Below are positions 1-6,086 of a DNA stretch of 13,820 nt, one piece after another. The position numbers were made by a program, and so were the translations under genes. Source of the DNA: JAUYMM01 sp049301455 (GTDB taxonomy: Bacteria > Patescibacteriota > Microgenomatia > UBA8517); the NCBI GenBank assembly GCA_049301455.1, contig JBAQKY010000018.1, positions 1-13,820 on the forward strand. The letters run 5' to 3'. How positions within the stretch are numbered: position 1 is the stretch's first letter; every line of letters begins with the position of its first letter. The notes under the pieces were generated by a model that saw only the letters and a program-made list of their open reading frames with translations, did not search any database and was not told where the DNA came from.

Positions 1-27
1 CATTTGAAGTGCTTGCGACTTTCCCAT
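1..27 (-). CDS. Start of an unidentified gene, cut by the window edge
   Basis: Only nine codons are visible (reading MGKSQALQM), so no function can be given. The start is supported by an in-frame stop a few codons upstream and by a perfect TATAAT that ends six bases before this ATG, the spacing seen at other genes here. The gene lies 44 bases downstream of the folD stop on the same strand and may be co-transcribed with it or start its own transcript. A second in-frame ATG at 3..1 is possible but lacks the promoter spacing. Confidence 0.45.
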
Positions 28-33
28 GAGCCA

Positions 34-61
34 ATTATATATCAGATATTACTTCTGTAAA
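34..61 (-). promoter_or_regulatory. Putative leaderless promoter of the truncated gene at the left edge
   Basis: On the minus strand TTTACA (61..56) is followed after 16 bases by a perfect TATAAT (39..34). The hexamer ends six bases before the ATG at 27, which would put the transcript start at the start codon. Confidence 0.45.
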
Positions 62-71
62 GATAGGTTTT

Positions 72-872
72 CTAAATACTTGCAGACAATAATAGATTTT
101 CAGCCAAACAAGTAATTGTTACAGGACCAACCCCTCCAGGAACTGGAGTTATAAAACTTGCTTTTTCTTCACAGAGTGGGCTAACGTCTCCAACAGGAGA
201 ACCAACATCTATTAAAACTGCTTCATTTTTAATCATGTCAGGAGTTATTAAATTCATAGTGCCAGTTGCAGACACCACACAATCAACATTAATTGTTTTA
301 AAAATTAAATCATCTGTATCTTTGTCACATTCGGTAACTTCATATCCCAATCTTCTTAGTTCGTGGACTAGTGGCTTACCAACCATTCCGCTTGCTCCAA
401 CAACACAAACTGATTTTATTTCAGTTGCAGTTTCGTTTGCTGCAAGTGACATAATTTCAGTTACTGCCTTTGCTGTTGGGTGAACAAATTTAGAATTATA
501 TTTTAACCCATCAACATCTTTTTCCATCTTGATCAAATCAACAATTTTTTCTTTTTGATCTGTTAGATTTTCAGGTAATGGAAATTGAACCATTATCCCA
601 TGAACAGTACCATCTTCATTTAAAGTATTTATTAGAAGCTCTACTTCCTCAAAACTAACTTTTGAAGAAAGTTTATAAATATCCAATTGGCAACCAATAG
701 ATTCTATAAATTTCTTTTTTAGTTCAACATATAAATGACTGGCACCATCATCACCAATTAAAATAGTTGTCATGTGAGGAATTATCCCCTTTTCTCGAAG
801 CAAAGTTGCCCCAGCCCTTAATAGTTCCTTTTTCTTTAATGAATATGTTTTACCATCAAAAATTATTGCCAT
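72..872 (-). CDS. folD: FolD: methylenetetrahydrofolate dehydrogenase / methenyl-THF cyclohydrolase
   Basis: Cytosolic bifunctional enzyme that oxidises 5,10-methylene-THF to methenyl-THF and hydrolyses it to 10-formyl-THF. It thus balances folate for thymidylate and, with Fmt, for formyl-methionine. At 266 aa it is slightly shorter than the usual ~285. Visible family marks: Tyr48-x3-Lys52 (catalytic lysine), GIMVQFPLP at 92-100, KDVDG at 118-122, a Rossmann glycine loop VVGASGMVGKP at 157-167, and PVPGGVGPVT at 243-252. Two positions differ from the common pattern: the usual GRS of the cofactor loop is GAS, and the usual PCTPxG segment reads HPTAKA (131-136). The family assignment is secure; cofactor preference is open. 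It is the last complete gene of the minus-strand group, 21 bases after the unknown 110-aa gene, with a promoter-like element of its own. Confidence 0.93.
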   Translation of the reverse strand: MAIIFDGKTYSLKKKELLRAGATLLREKGIIPHMTTILIGDDGASHLYVELKKKFIESIGCQLDIYKLSSKVSFEEVELLINTLNEDGTVHGIMVQFPLPENLTDQKEKIVDLIKMEKDVDGLKYNSKFVHPTAKAVTEIMSLAANETATEIKSVCVVGASGMVGKPLVHELRRLGYEVTECDKDTDDLIFKTINVDCVVSATGTMNLITPDMIKNEAVLIDVGSPVGDVSPLCEEKASFITPVPGGVGPVTITCLAENLLLSASI

Positions 873-880
873 TTGAAGCT

Positions 881-909
881 ATTATGCCTTATTTTATCTA
901 ATAGGTCGA
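881..909 (-). promoter_or_regulatory. Putative leaderless promoter of folD
   Basis: Minus-strand TCGACC (909..904), 17-base spacer, CATAAT (886..881). The hexamer ends eight bases before the folD ATG. The -35 part lies in the last codons of the upstream gene, so folD may be transcribed both from here and by read-through. Confidence 0.35.
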
Positions 910-1226
910 GTGTCAACTGATCTAAACAAACCAAACCCGTTTCCCTGCGCTTTTCTGAGCATGATCAATCTTTCGCCCCTTTGTAAAACATCTAACTCTG
1001 TTGCAACAATAATTCCTAATCCTTTTTGCCAATCTTTCATCGGAGATTCTCCTACTTTTGACTTTCCAGAAAGATATGTACCACCAAACAAGCAAGCCCA
1101 CGTATCAGCAATCAATTGAGGAACGGCTGTTATGTGATTCCATTGAGACATATCGAAACTAACAACCGAATCCCCTACCTTCAACTCACTCAACTGAACC
1201 TGACCCTCAAAAACTTTTCTTTCCAT
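894..1226 (-). CDS. Unknown 110-aa protein between dUTPase and folD
   Basis: I do not recognise this family. The protein is soluble-looking, with no signal peptide or membrane segment, and starts with an alternating polar/hydrophobic stretch suggestive of beta strands (VGDSVVSFDMSQW, 17-29), followed by a Gly-rich middle (FGGTYLSGKSKVGES) and a Lys/Arg-rich C-terminal third ending in DTRPIR. It has one cysteine (in TWACLFGG) and no obvious catalytic motif. It sits 59 bases after dUTPase and 21 before folD on the same strand. Hand counts of four lines of its sequence give 33-47% GC, above the roughly 30% counted in folD. The ATG has an in-frame open upstream region but a promoter-like hexamer seven bases before it supports this start. 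Confidence 0.7.
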   Translation of the reverse strand: MERKVFEGQVQLSELKVGDSVVSFDMSQWNHITAVPQLIADTWACLFGGTYLSGKSKVGESPMKDWQKGLGIIVATELDVLQRGERLIMLRKAQGNGFGLFRSVDTRPIR

Positions 1227-1233
1227 AATCGAT

Positions 1234-1261
1234 ATAGTACTATAAACCGACTGAATTACAA
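1234..1261 (-). promoter_or_regulatory. Possible leaderless promoter of the 110-aa gene, in a 12-bp palindrome
   Basis: Minus-strand TTGTAA (1261..1256), 16-base spacer, TACTAT (1239..1234), ending seven bases before the ATG at 1226. The hexamer is a weak match, but it lies within the perfect palindrome TATAGTACTATA (1233-1244), which also offers TATAGT as an alternative -10 with a 12-base leader. Confidence 0.3.
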
Positions 1262-1285
1262 CAGATTAAACATTAAAAGAAATTA

Positions 1286-1711
1286 TTATCTCCCAGTGCT
1301 TCCAAAGCCACCTTCTCCACGTGAGGTATCTGATAAATCTTCAACAATTTCAATTTTTGCTTGTTTTGCAGATTGAAGTATTCCTTGTGCAATTTTATCT
1401 CCAACTTCAATTTTATAATCAACTCCACTTAAATTAATTAATATAACTTTCCATTCTCCTCTATAGCCTGCATCAATTACTCCACCCATTACATGTAGAC
1501 CTTTTACTGCCATACTACTTCTGTCTCTAAATGAAACAAAATAATCATTTGGAATTTCTGAAGATATGCCAGTCGCAATAGCATAATATTCCATTGGTTT
1601 TAAAAATTTTTCTTCTGTTGAATATATTCCAAAACCAGCATCATCTGGATGATCGTATTTAGGAACGACTGCATCATTGTGAAGCTTTTTGAATTTTAAT
1701 GTTGCAACCAT
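1286..1711 (-). CDS. dut: dUTPase (deoxyuridine 5'-triphosphate nucleotidohydrolase)
   Basis: Hydrolyses dUTP to dUMP and pyrophosphate, keeping uracil out of DNA and feeding thymidylate synthesis; the family acts as a cytosolic trimer with composite active sites. The five conserved motifs are present in order: DDAGFGIYS (motif 1), RSSMAVKGL (2), GVIDAGYRGEW with the catalytic-type Asp (3), GDKIAQGIL (4) and the C-terminal RGEGGFGSTGR arm (5). In motif 1 the usual Asp of the AGxDL pattern is Gly, which is odd. I chose the ATG at 1711 (141 aa) over an upstream GTG at 1729 because homologues start this way and because an extended -10 (TGTTAAAAT) ends eight bases before it. It lies 43 bases after the HAD gene on the same strand. 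Confidence 0.92.
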   Translation of the reverse strand: MVATLKFKKLHNDAVVPKYDHPDDAGFGIYSTEEKFLKPMEYYAIATGISSEIPNDYFVSFRDRSSMAVKGLHVMGGVIDAGYRGEWKVILINLSGVDYKIEVGDKIAQGILQSAKQAKIEIVEDLSDTSRGEGGFGSTGR

Positions 1712-1719
1712 CAAAAAAC

Positions 1720-1728
1720 ATTTTAACA
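1720..1728 (-). promoter_or_regulatory. Putative leaderless extended -10 promoter of dut
   Basis: The minus strand reads TGT-TAAAAT (1728..1720): an extended -10 (TG, one base, hexamer with five of six consensus bases). It ends eight bases before the ATG at 1711. No good -35 is seen. A start here would exclude the upstream GTG at 1729. Confidence 0.4.
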
Positions 1729-1754
1729 CTTTACCTTGAAGTATCTATACCTAA

Positions 1755-2375
1755 TTATTTAAGAAACATTTGAAGAATTATTTTGTAAAACTTTTTCTGA
1801 TTTAAATAATGATCGACAATTATATAATCAATTCCTGCGTTTGAAGCAAAATCACTATCAGTTTTTGAATCACCAAAATATAAAAATTCATCCTTTGGTG
1901 CGTTATATTTTTCGATTAAATTAATCAGACAGGTTGGATCTGGTTTTTCAAAACCTTCGTCTTTACATGAAATTAAATCATCAACATATTGTGTTAAGTT
2001 GTTTCTTTCTAGAACTAATTTTAGCGAACCATATTGCCTATTACTTGTAATTGATATTGTTCTACCCTTTTTCTTTAATTCTGTAAATAAATTATGAACA
2101 TCTTCAAACATTGTCATGTTACCAATATTTTTAATATGTATTTGCTCATTTTCCTCCATCATCTTTTGAGGATCTGCATTTAACTTAAAATGATTAATTG
2201 CATTTTCAAATTGTAAATTCATGGCTATACCACGACTATTAAAATGCAACTCTCTCAAGTAGTTCTGGTCGATATTTGGATCATATGGAAGAAAGGTATC
2301 AACAAACATTTGTTGATTAAAATCATATGAATTAGTCAATGTGTCGTCGCAATCAAAAATAAAATGATTTTTCAT
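1755..2375 (-). CDS. HAD-superfamily hydrolase, phosphoglycolate-phosphatase-like
   Basis: A small-molecule phosphatase of the haloacid dehalogenase superfamily. Numbered from an ATG at 2390, motif I is DCDDTLT (Asp13 nucleophile, Asp15 acid/base), motif II ITSNRQ (Ser/Thr near 115), motif III the Lys of EKPDP (149) and motif IV GDSKTD (Asp174/Asp178, Mg2+). The region between 25 and 95 is a helical cap (C1 type). The substrate cannot be read from sequence; given the neighbours, a nucleotide or damaged metabolite is a guess. I prefer the ATG at 2375 (206 aa) to that at 2390 because a perfect TATAAT overlaps the upstream ATG, which would place the transcript start downstream of it. It heads the minus-strand group and is divergent from the kinase gene. 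Confidence 0.85.
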   Translation of the reverse strand: MKNHFIFDCDDTLTNSYDFNQQMFVDTFLPYDPNIDQNYLRELHFNSRGIAMNLQFENAINHFKLNADPQKMMEENEQIHIKNIGNMTMFEDVHNLFTELKKKGRTISITSNRQYGSLKLVLERNNLTQYVDDLISCKDEGFEKPDPTCLINLIEKYNAPKDEFLYFGDSKTDSDFASNAGIDYIIVDHYLNQKKFYKIILQMFLK

Positions 2376-2388
2376 ATTTAGTAGTGAC

Positions 2389-2417
2389 ATTATATATCTG
2401 TTTAGTTAAAGTAACAA
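2389..2417 (-). promoter_or_regulatory. Promoter of the HAD gene; decides its start codon
   Basis: Minus-strand TTGTTA (2417..2412), 17-base spacer, perfect TATAAT (2394..2389). The hexamer overlaps the ATG at 2390, so transcription would begin near 2382 and the first usable ATG is at 2375, with a leader of about seven bases. It lies in the divergent gap shared with the kinase gene; on the plus strand only a weak GATAAA (2456-2461), seven bases before the kinase ATG, is visible. Confidence 0.5.
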
Positions 2418-2468
2418 CAATTTCAATTTAACTCTTTATTTCGTTAATACAAACTGATAAAAATAGGA

Positions 2469-3047
2469 ATGCACAAACTGGTTTGCATAACAGGTTTGAC
2501 AGGCTCTGGTAAAAGTGTTGCTTCCGACTACTTCGTCAAAAAAGGTTTCAATTTCTTGAGATTTGGACAGATTACACTAGATGAAATTAAAAGATTAGGG
2601 CTTGAGCCAAACGAACAAAATGAAAGACCGATTAGAGAAGGTTTTAGAAAAAAGTATGGCATGGCCGCATTTGCAATTTTAAACTTACCAAAACTTAAAT
2701 CACTTCTTAAAAAAGGGGACACGTTAGGTGATGGACTATACAGTTTTGAAGAATATAAAGTACTTAAAAAGGAATTTGGAAATAGATTTAAAGTAATTGC
2801 AGTCTATGCTCCACCAAAGATCAGATATGAGAGATTAACAAGTAGAAAATTACATAAAAATGATACAAACCTTCGCAATAGACCGTCCACACAAAAAGAT
2901 GCTGAATCAAGAGACTATTCAGAACTTGAAAATCTAAATAAAGGTGGAACAATTGCAATGGCTGACTATACAATTTTAAATACTAAAGATATAAAATATT
3001 TTAATAAACAACTTAAAGAAATCTATGAAGAAATCACAAACAATTAA
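2469..3047 (+). CDS. P-loop kinase resembling the UPF0200 / dephospho-CoA-kinase-like family
   Basis: A 192-aa P-loop NTPase, probably a small-molecule (nucleotide or cofactor) kinase. The Walker A loop is GLTGSGKS (9-16). Further marks match the mainly archaeal UPF0200 pattern: DGLYSFEEY near 88-96 (DG-x-S-x2-E), FKVIAVYAPP with an Arg-rich lid YERLTSRK (107-127), SRDYSELE (147-154) and a C-terminal MADYTILN (164-171). The substrate of this family is not settled, and automatic labels vary between adenylate kinase and dephospho-CoA kinase. Its last 23 bases overlap the dCMP deaminase start in another frame, suggesting translational coupling and a role in the same nucleotide pathway (inference). 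No Shine-Dalgarno is placed at useful spacing. Confidence 0.8.
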   Translation: MHKLVCITGLTGSGKSVASDYFVKKGFNFLRFGQITLDEIKRLGLEPNEQNERPIREGFRKKYGMAAFAILNLPKLKSLLKKGDTLGDGLYSFEEYKVLKKEFGNRFKVIAVYAPPKIRYERLTSRKLHKNDTNLRNRPSTQKDAESRDYSELENLNKGGTIAMADYTILNTKDIKYFNKQLKEIYEEITNN

Positions 3048-3531
3048 TCAACAAAAATACATTCGCCCACCTTGGGATGAATATTTTTTAGAAATTATGA
3101 AGACAGTTTCTACAAGAGGGACTTGCGATAGAGGTCGTGCATCATGTGTATTTGTCAAAGATAAACAAATTCTAGTTACTGGATACGCTGGATCCCCTGT
3201 TGGCTTACCCCATTGTGATGATGTTGGACACCAACTCAAAAAAATTATTCATGAAGATGGAACAATTACAGAACACTGCATGAGAACAGTACATGCAGAA
3301 CAGAATGCAATTTGCCAAGCTGCAAAAAGAGGTGTTTCACTTGACGGAGCAACAGTCTATGTAAACATGACACCTTGCAGAACTTGTGCAATGCTACTCA
3401 TTAATTCTGGTATTAAAAGAGTTGTTGCAGCCAACAAATACCATGCAGGACAAGAAAGTGAAGCCATGTTTAAAAAAGCTAAAATTAAATTGGAGTTTGT
3501 CTCTTCAGAAGTTGTTACCTACAAAAAGTAA
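3025..3531 (+). CDS. dCMP deaminase (zinc-dependent cytidine/deoxycytidylate deaminase family)
   Basis: Converts dCMP to dUMP, the precursor of dTMP. The zinc site is visible: HAE (His90, Glu92 proton shuttle) and PCRTC (Cys118, Cys121). The N-terminal RPPWDEYF (14-21) and the TRGTCDRGRASCVFV stretch (30-44) are typical of dCMP deaminases, as are GYAGSPVGLPHC (53-64) and the central insertion with CMRTVHAEQNAI. The length, 168 aa, is normal. The conserved WDEYF segment requires a start upstream of the next Met (25), so the ATG at 3025, inside the end of the kinase gene, is well supported. Together with dUTPase on the other side of the divergent promoter it provides two routes to dUMP. The stop lies one base from the convergent topA stop. 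Confidence 0.93.
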   Translation: MKKSQTINQQKYIRPPWDEYFLEIMKTVSTRGTCDRGRASCVFVKDKQILVTGYAGSPVGLPHCDDVGHQLKKIIHEDGTITEHCMRTVHAEQNAICQAAKRGVSLDGATVYVNMTPCRTCAMLLINSGIKRVVAANKYHAGQESEAMFKKAKIKLEFVSSEVVTYKK

Positions 3532-3532
3532 A

Positions 3533-5464
3533 TTATTCAGTTTCTTTTTTTGGAAGTTTCCAAGTGGCGTATTTACAAGATGGATAATTACTACATCCAA
3601 AAAACTTTCCTCTTTTTGATCTTTTAACAATTAAATCCCCGTCTTTACACTCTTCACATTTAAATCCTGTTTTTTCTACAAACTTTTCTATATGTTTACA
3701 ATCTGGAAACTTATCACAACTGATAAATTTACCAAATCTTCCAACTCTAATTACTAACTCGCCTTCTTTACAATCTGGACACTTTCTTCCTATTTTTTCT
3801 GTTTCTATTTTTACTCTTTCTGAAGTTTTTTCAACTGATTCTAACTTTTTTGAAAATGGTTTCCAGAACTTTGCCATTTCTACTTCCCATTTTATTTTAC
3901 CCTCTGCAATTCTATCCAAGTCTTCCTCCATCTCTGCTGTAAAACCATATTCCAGTTCATCTGGAAAGTTCTTCACAAGAAACTCAGTAACTGCAAAACC
4001 AATTGTGGTTGGAAAAAACTTTCCTTCTGCTTTTTCAACATAACTTCTTGCTTGTATGGTTGAAATAATTGGCGCATAGGTTGATGGTCTTCCAATTCCT
4101 AACTTTTCTAATGTTTTAATGAGTGATGCTTCATTAAATCTTGCAGGTGGCATTGTAAACTTCTGATCACCCCAAACTTTTTCTTTAATTAATTTTTCAT
4201 TCTTTTCAACTTCAGGTAAAATAACAACTTCTTTGTCAATATTAAATAGTTTTCTCCATCCATCAAATTTCATTATTTGGCCACTAGCACGAAGTAAATA
4301 AATACCAGCTTCAACATCAATTGTTGTTTCAGAATATACAGCTTGAGCCATTTGGCAAGCTAAAAACCTTCTTCTAATCAAATCATAAAGTCTGTCCTCA
4401 CCATATTCGCTATTTATTGACGACTGTGAAAGGTTAACATCTGTTACACGAATGGCTTCATGTGCTTCTTGGGCTGATTTACTATTTGTTTTCCAAACCA
4501 CAGGTTTGCTAGGAAGATATGGCTTGCCATACTCTTCCGCTATAAATGCCCTCGCATGATTAACAGCATCGATAGATAAGTTTAATGAATCAGTTCTGTG
4601 GTATGTGATTAGACCTTCTTCATATAACTTTTGAGCTGCTGACATTGTCTTTTTTGCAGACCAACCAAACATTCTGGCAGCCGCCTGTGTCATAGTTGAA
4701 GTTGTAAATGGAGGAAATGCATTCTTTTTAACTTCTCTCTTTTTGATGTCTTGTACTTTATAACCAGACTTTTCTAAATCAGCAAGAATTTTATCAGCAG
4801 TTTCTTTGTTATGTATTTCTTGTTTAATCAGTGTTGCAGTAAATTTATGATCTTTGTTTTCAGATCCTAGTAAGTCAACAAAAATCTCCCAATACTCTTC
4901 TGGCTTAAATGCTTTAATCTCATTTTCCCTTTCTACAATTAAACGAACTGCGACAGACTGGACACGGCCTGCTGATAATCCTCTTCGTACTTTTTTCCAA
5001 AGAAGTGGAGATAATTTATAACCAACTAACCTATCAAGTACTCTTCTTGCAATTTGTGCATCTACTAAATTTTGGTTAACTACAGATGGATGACTAATTG
5101 CTTCTTCAACTGCCTTTTGTGTAATTTCATGAAATGAAATTCTACTTAATTTTGTTGATTTCTTTTTTGCTTTTTCTACAACTTCTTGGACATGACCAGC
5201 AATTGCTTCTCCCTCACGGTCAGGATCTGTAGCAATATAAATTTCATCAGCAAGTTTTGCTTTTTTCTTTAGATCTGAAATTGTTGATTTCTTTTTATCT
5301 ATTGGTTGATAATCTGGTTTGAAATTATTATCAATATCAATTGATAATTTACTTTTTGGAAGATCAAAAATATGGCCCTTTGTTGAGTCCACTAAATAAT
5401 CACTTCCTAAAAACTTAGAAAGTGTCCTAGCTTTTGTTGGTGACTCAACGATAATGAATTTCAT
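3533..5464 (-). CDS. topA: DNA topoisomerase I (type IA)
   Basis: Relaxes negatively supercoiled DNA by single-strand passage through a 5'-phosphotyrosine intermediate. The N-terminal Toprim domain starts directly with MKFIIVESPTKA (Glu7) and carries DPDREGE (80-86), the acidic metal site. The active-site Tyr288 is in LITYHRTDS; the residue after Tyr, usually Met, is His here. SAGRVQSVAVRL (164-175) and the GIGRPSTYAPII segment (457-467) are family hallmarks. The C-terminus has two four-cysteine zinc ribbons (562-589 and 603-630), each of the CxxC...C...C form with an FGKF/GKFFGC core. At 643 aa it is shorter than E. coli TopA (865) because there are fewer C-terminal repeats. It is the last gene of the mreB-mrdA-dprA run, 55 bases after dprA; I see no clear promoter in that gap. 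Confidence 0.97.
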   Translation of the reverse strand: MKFIIVESPTKARTLSKFLGSDYLVDSTKGHIFDLPKSKLSIDIDNNFKPDYQPIDKKKSTISDLKKKAKLADEIYIATDPDREGEAIAGHVQEVVEKAKKKSTKLSRISFHEITQKAVEEAISHPSVVNQNLVDAQIARRVLDRLVGYKLSPLLWKKVRRGLSAGRVQSVAVRLIVERENEIKAFKPEEYWEIFVDLLGSENKDHKFTATLIKQEIHNKETADKILADLEKSGYKVQDIKKREVKKNAFPPFTTSTMTQAAARMFGWSAKKTMSAAQKLYEEGLITYHRTDSLNLSIDAVNHARAFIAEEYGKPYLPSKPVVWKTNSKSAQEAHEAIRVTDVNLSQSSINSEYGEDRLYDLIRRRFLACQMAQAVYSETTIDVEAGIYLLRASGQIMKFDGWRKLFNIDKEVVILPEVEKNEKLIKEKVWGDQKFTMPPARFNEASLIKTLEKLGIGRPSTYAPIISTIQARSYVEKAEGKFFPTTIGFAVTEFLVKNFPDELEYGFTAEMEEDLDRIAEGKIKWEVEMAKFWKPFSKKLESVEKTSERVKIETEKIGRKCPDCKEGELVIRVGRFGKFISCDKFPDCKHIEKFVEKTGFKCEECKDGDLIVKRSKRGKFFGCSNYPSCKYATWKLPKKETE

Positions 5465-5519
5465 AGGTATATTTTTTTATTTATTGTTCCATCTTCGATG
5501 TGAATTTCATCTTTTTATT

Positions 5520-6086
5520 TTATATAGTGTTTAAATAATCTACTATCTCCATCGGACTTTGTACAGCAGTAGCTCCATTTTCAATCAGGTAATCTGTTGC
5601 TTCTGATCCTGCAATTGCAAAAACTTCTACTCCTTCATTTCCTGCATGGTTAGCGGTGGAGATTGTACCAGACCTTCTTTTTCCTTCAATAACCAAAACT
5701 GCAAGCGATAATTTTACAATTAATTGATTTCTTGCCAGAAAATTTTTCCCTTCAGGAAGTGTACCGTTTGGAAATCCTGACACGACAGCACCGTTTTTTG
5801 AAATATCTTCTGATAGTTTTTCATTTTCTGGAGGATAAATAACATCAAGCCCTGAACCAATTACTGCAACTGTTCTTCCTCCATGTTTTAGGGCTGTTTG
5901 ATGTGCTACTGTGTCAACACCTCGAGCTAAACCTGATACTATTGTTATACCATTCTCAACTAAAACTTTGCCGTATTCCTCAGTTAATTTTTTACCCCTT
6001 TCGCTCATATCCCTAGATCCAACAACAGCCACAGCCCTTTTGTCTGATTCTTTCAACTCTCCTAAAATATATATGTCGTTATTCAT
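5520..6086 (-). CDS. dprA: DprA/Smf-type DNA-processing protein, Rossmann core only
   Basis: DprA binds incoming single-stranded DNA and loads RecA during natural transformation. At 188 aa this is the Rossmann-like core alone: it lacks the N-terminal SAM-like and C-terminal winged-helix domains found in longer homologues (about 290-370 aa). Core motifs are intact: AVVGSRDMSERG (20-31), VSGLARGVDTVAHQTAL (50-66), VIGSGLDVIYPPEN (75-88), the FLARNQLI version of FPxRNR, and IEGKRRSGTISTANHA near 140. Its ATG overlaps the end of mrdA by eight bases (ATGAATAA), so translation is probably coupled. dprA next to topA is a common bacterial arrangement, supporting the call. The short form looks native rather than broken, since the frame is clean and both ends are tightly fitted to neighbours. 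Confidence 0.87.
   Translation of the reverse strand: MNNDIYILGELKESDKRAVAVVGSRDMSERGKKLTEEYGKVLVENGITIVSGLARGVDTVAHQTALKHGGRTVAVIGSGLDVIYPPENEKLSEDISKNGAVVSGFPNGTLPEGKNFLARNQLIVKLSLAVLVIEGKRRSGTISTANHAGNEGVEVFAIAGSEATDYLIENGATAVQSPMEIVDYLNTI

Noticed and set aside
5465..5519. Terminator or promoter in the dprA-topA gap
   Set aside because: I found only a 4-bp stem (GATG/CATC) and no well-placed -10 box; the gap is AT-rich without a convincing signal.
5520..6086. dprA as a truncated pseudogene
   Set aside because: The Rossmann core motifs are complete, the frame is clean, and both ends fit tightly with mrdA and topA; the short length is more likely native.
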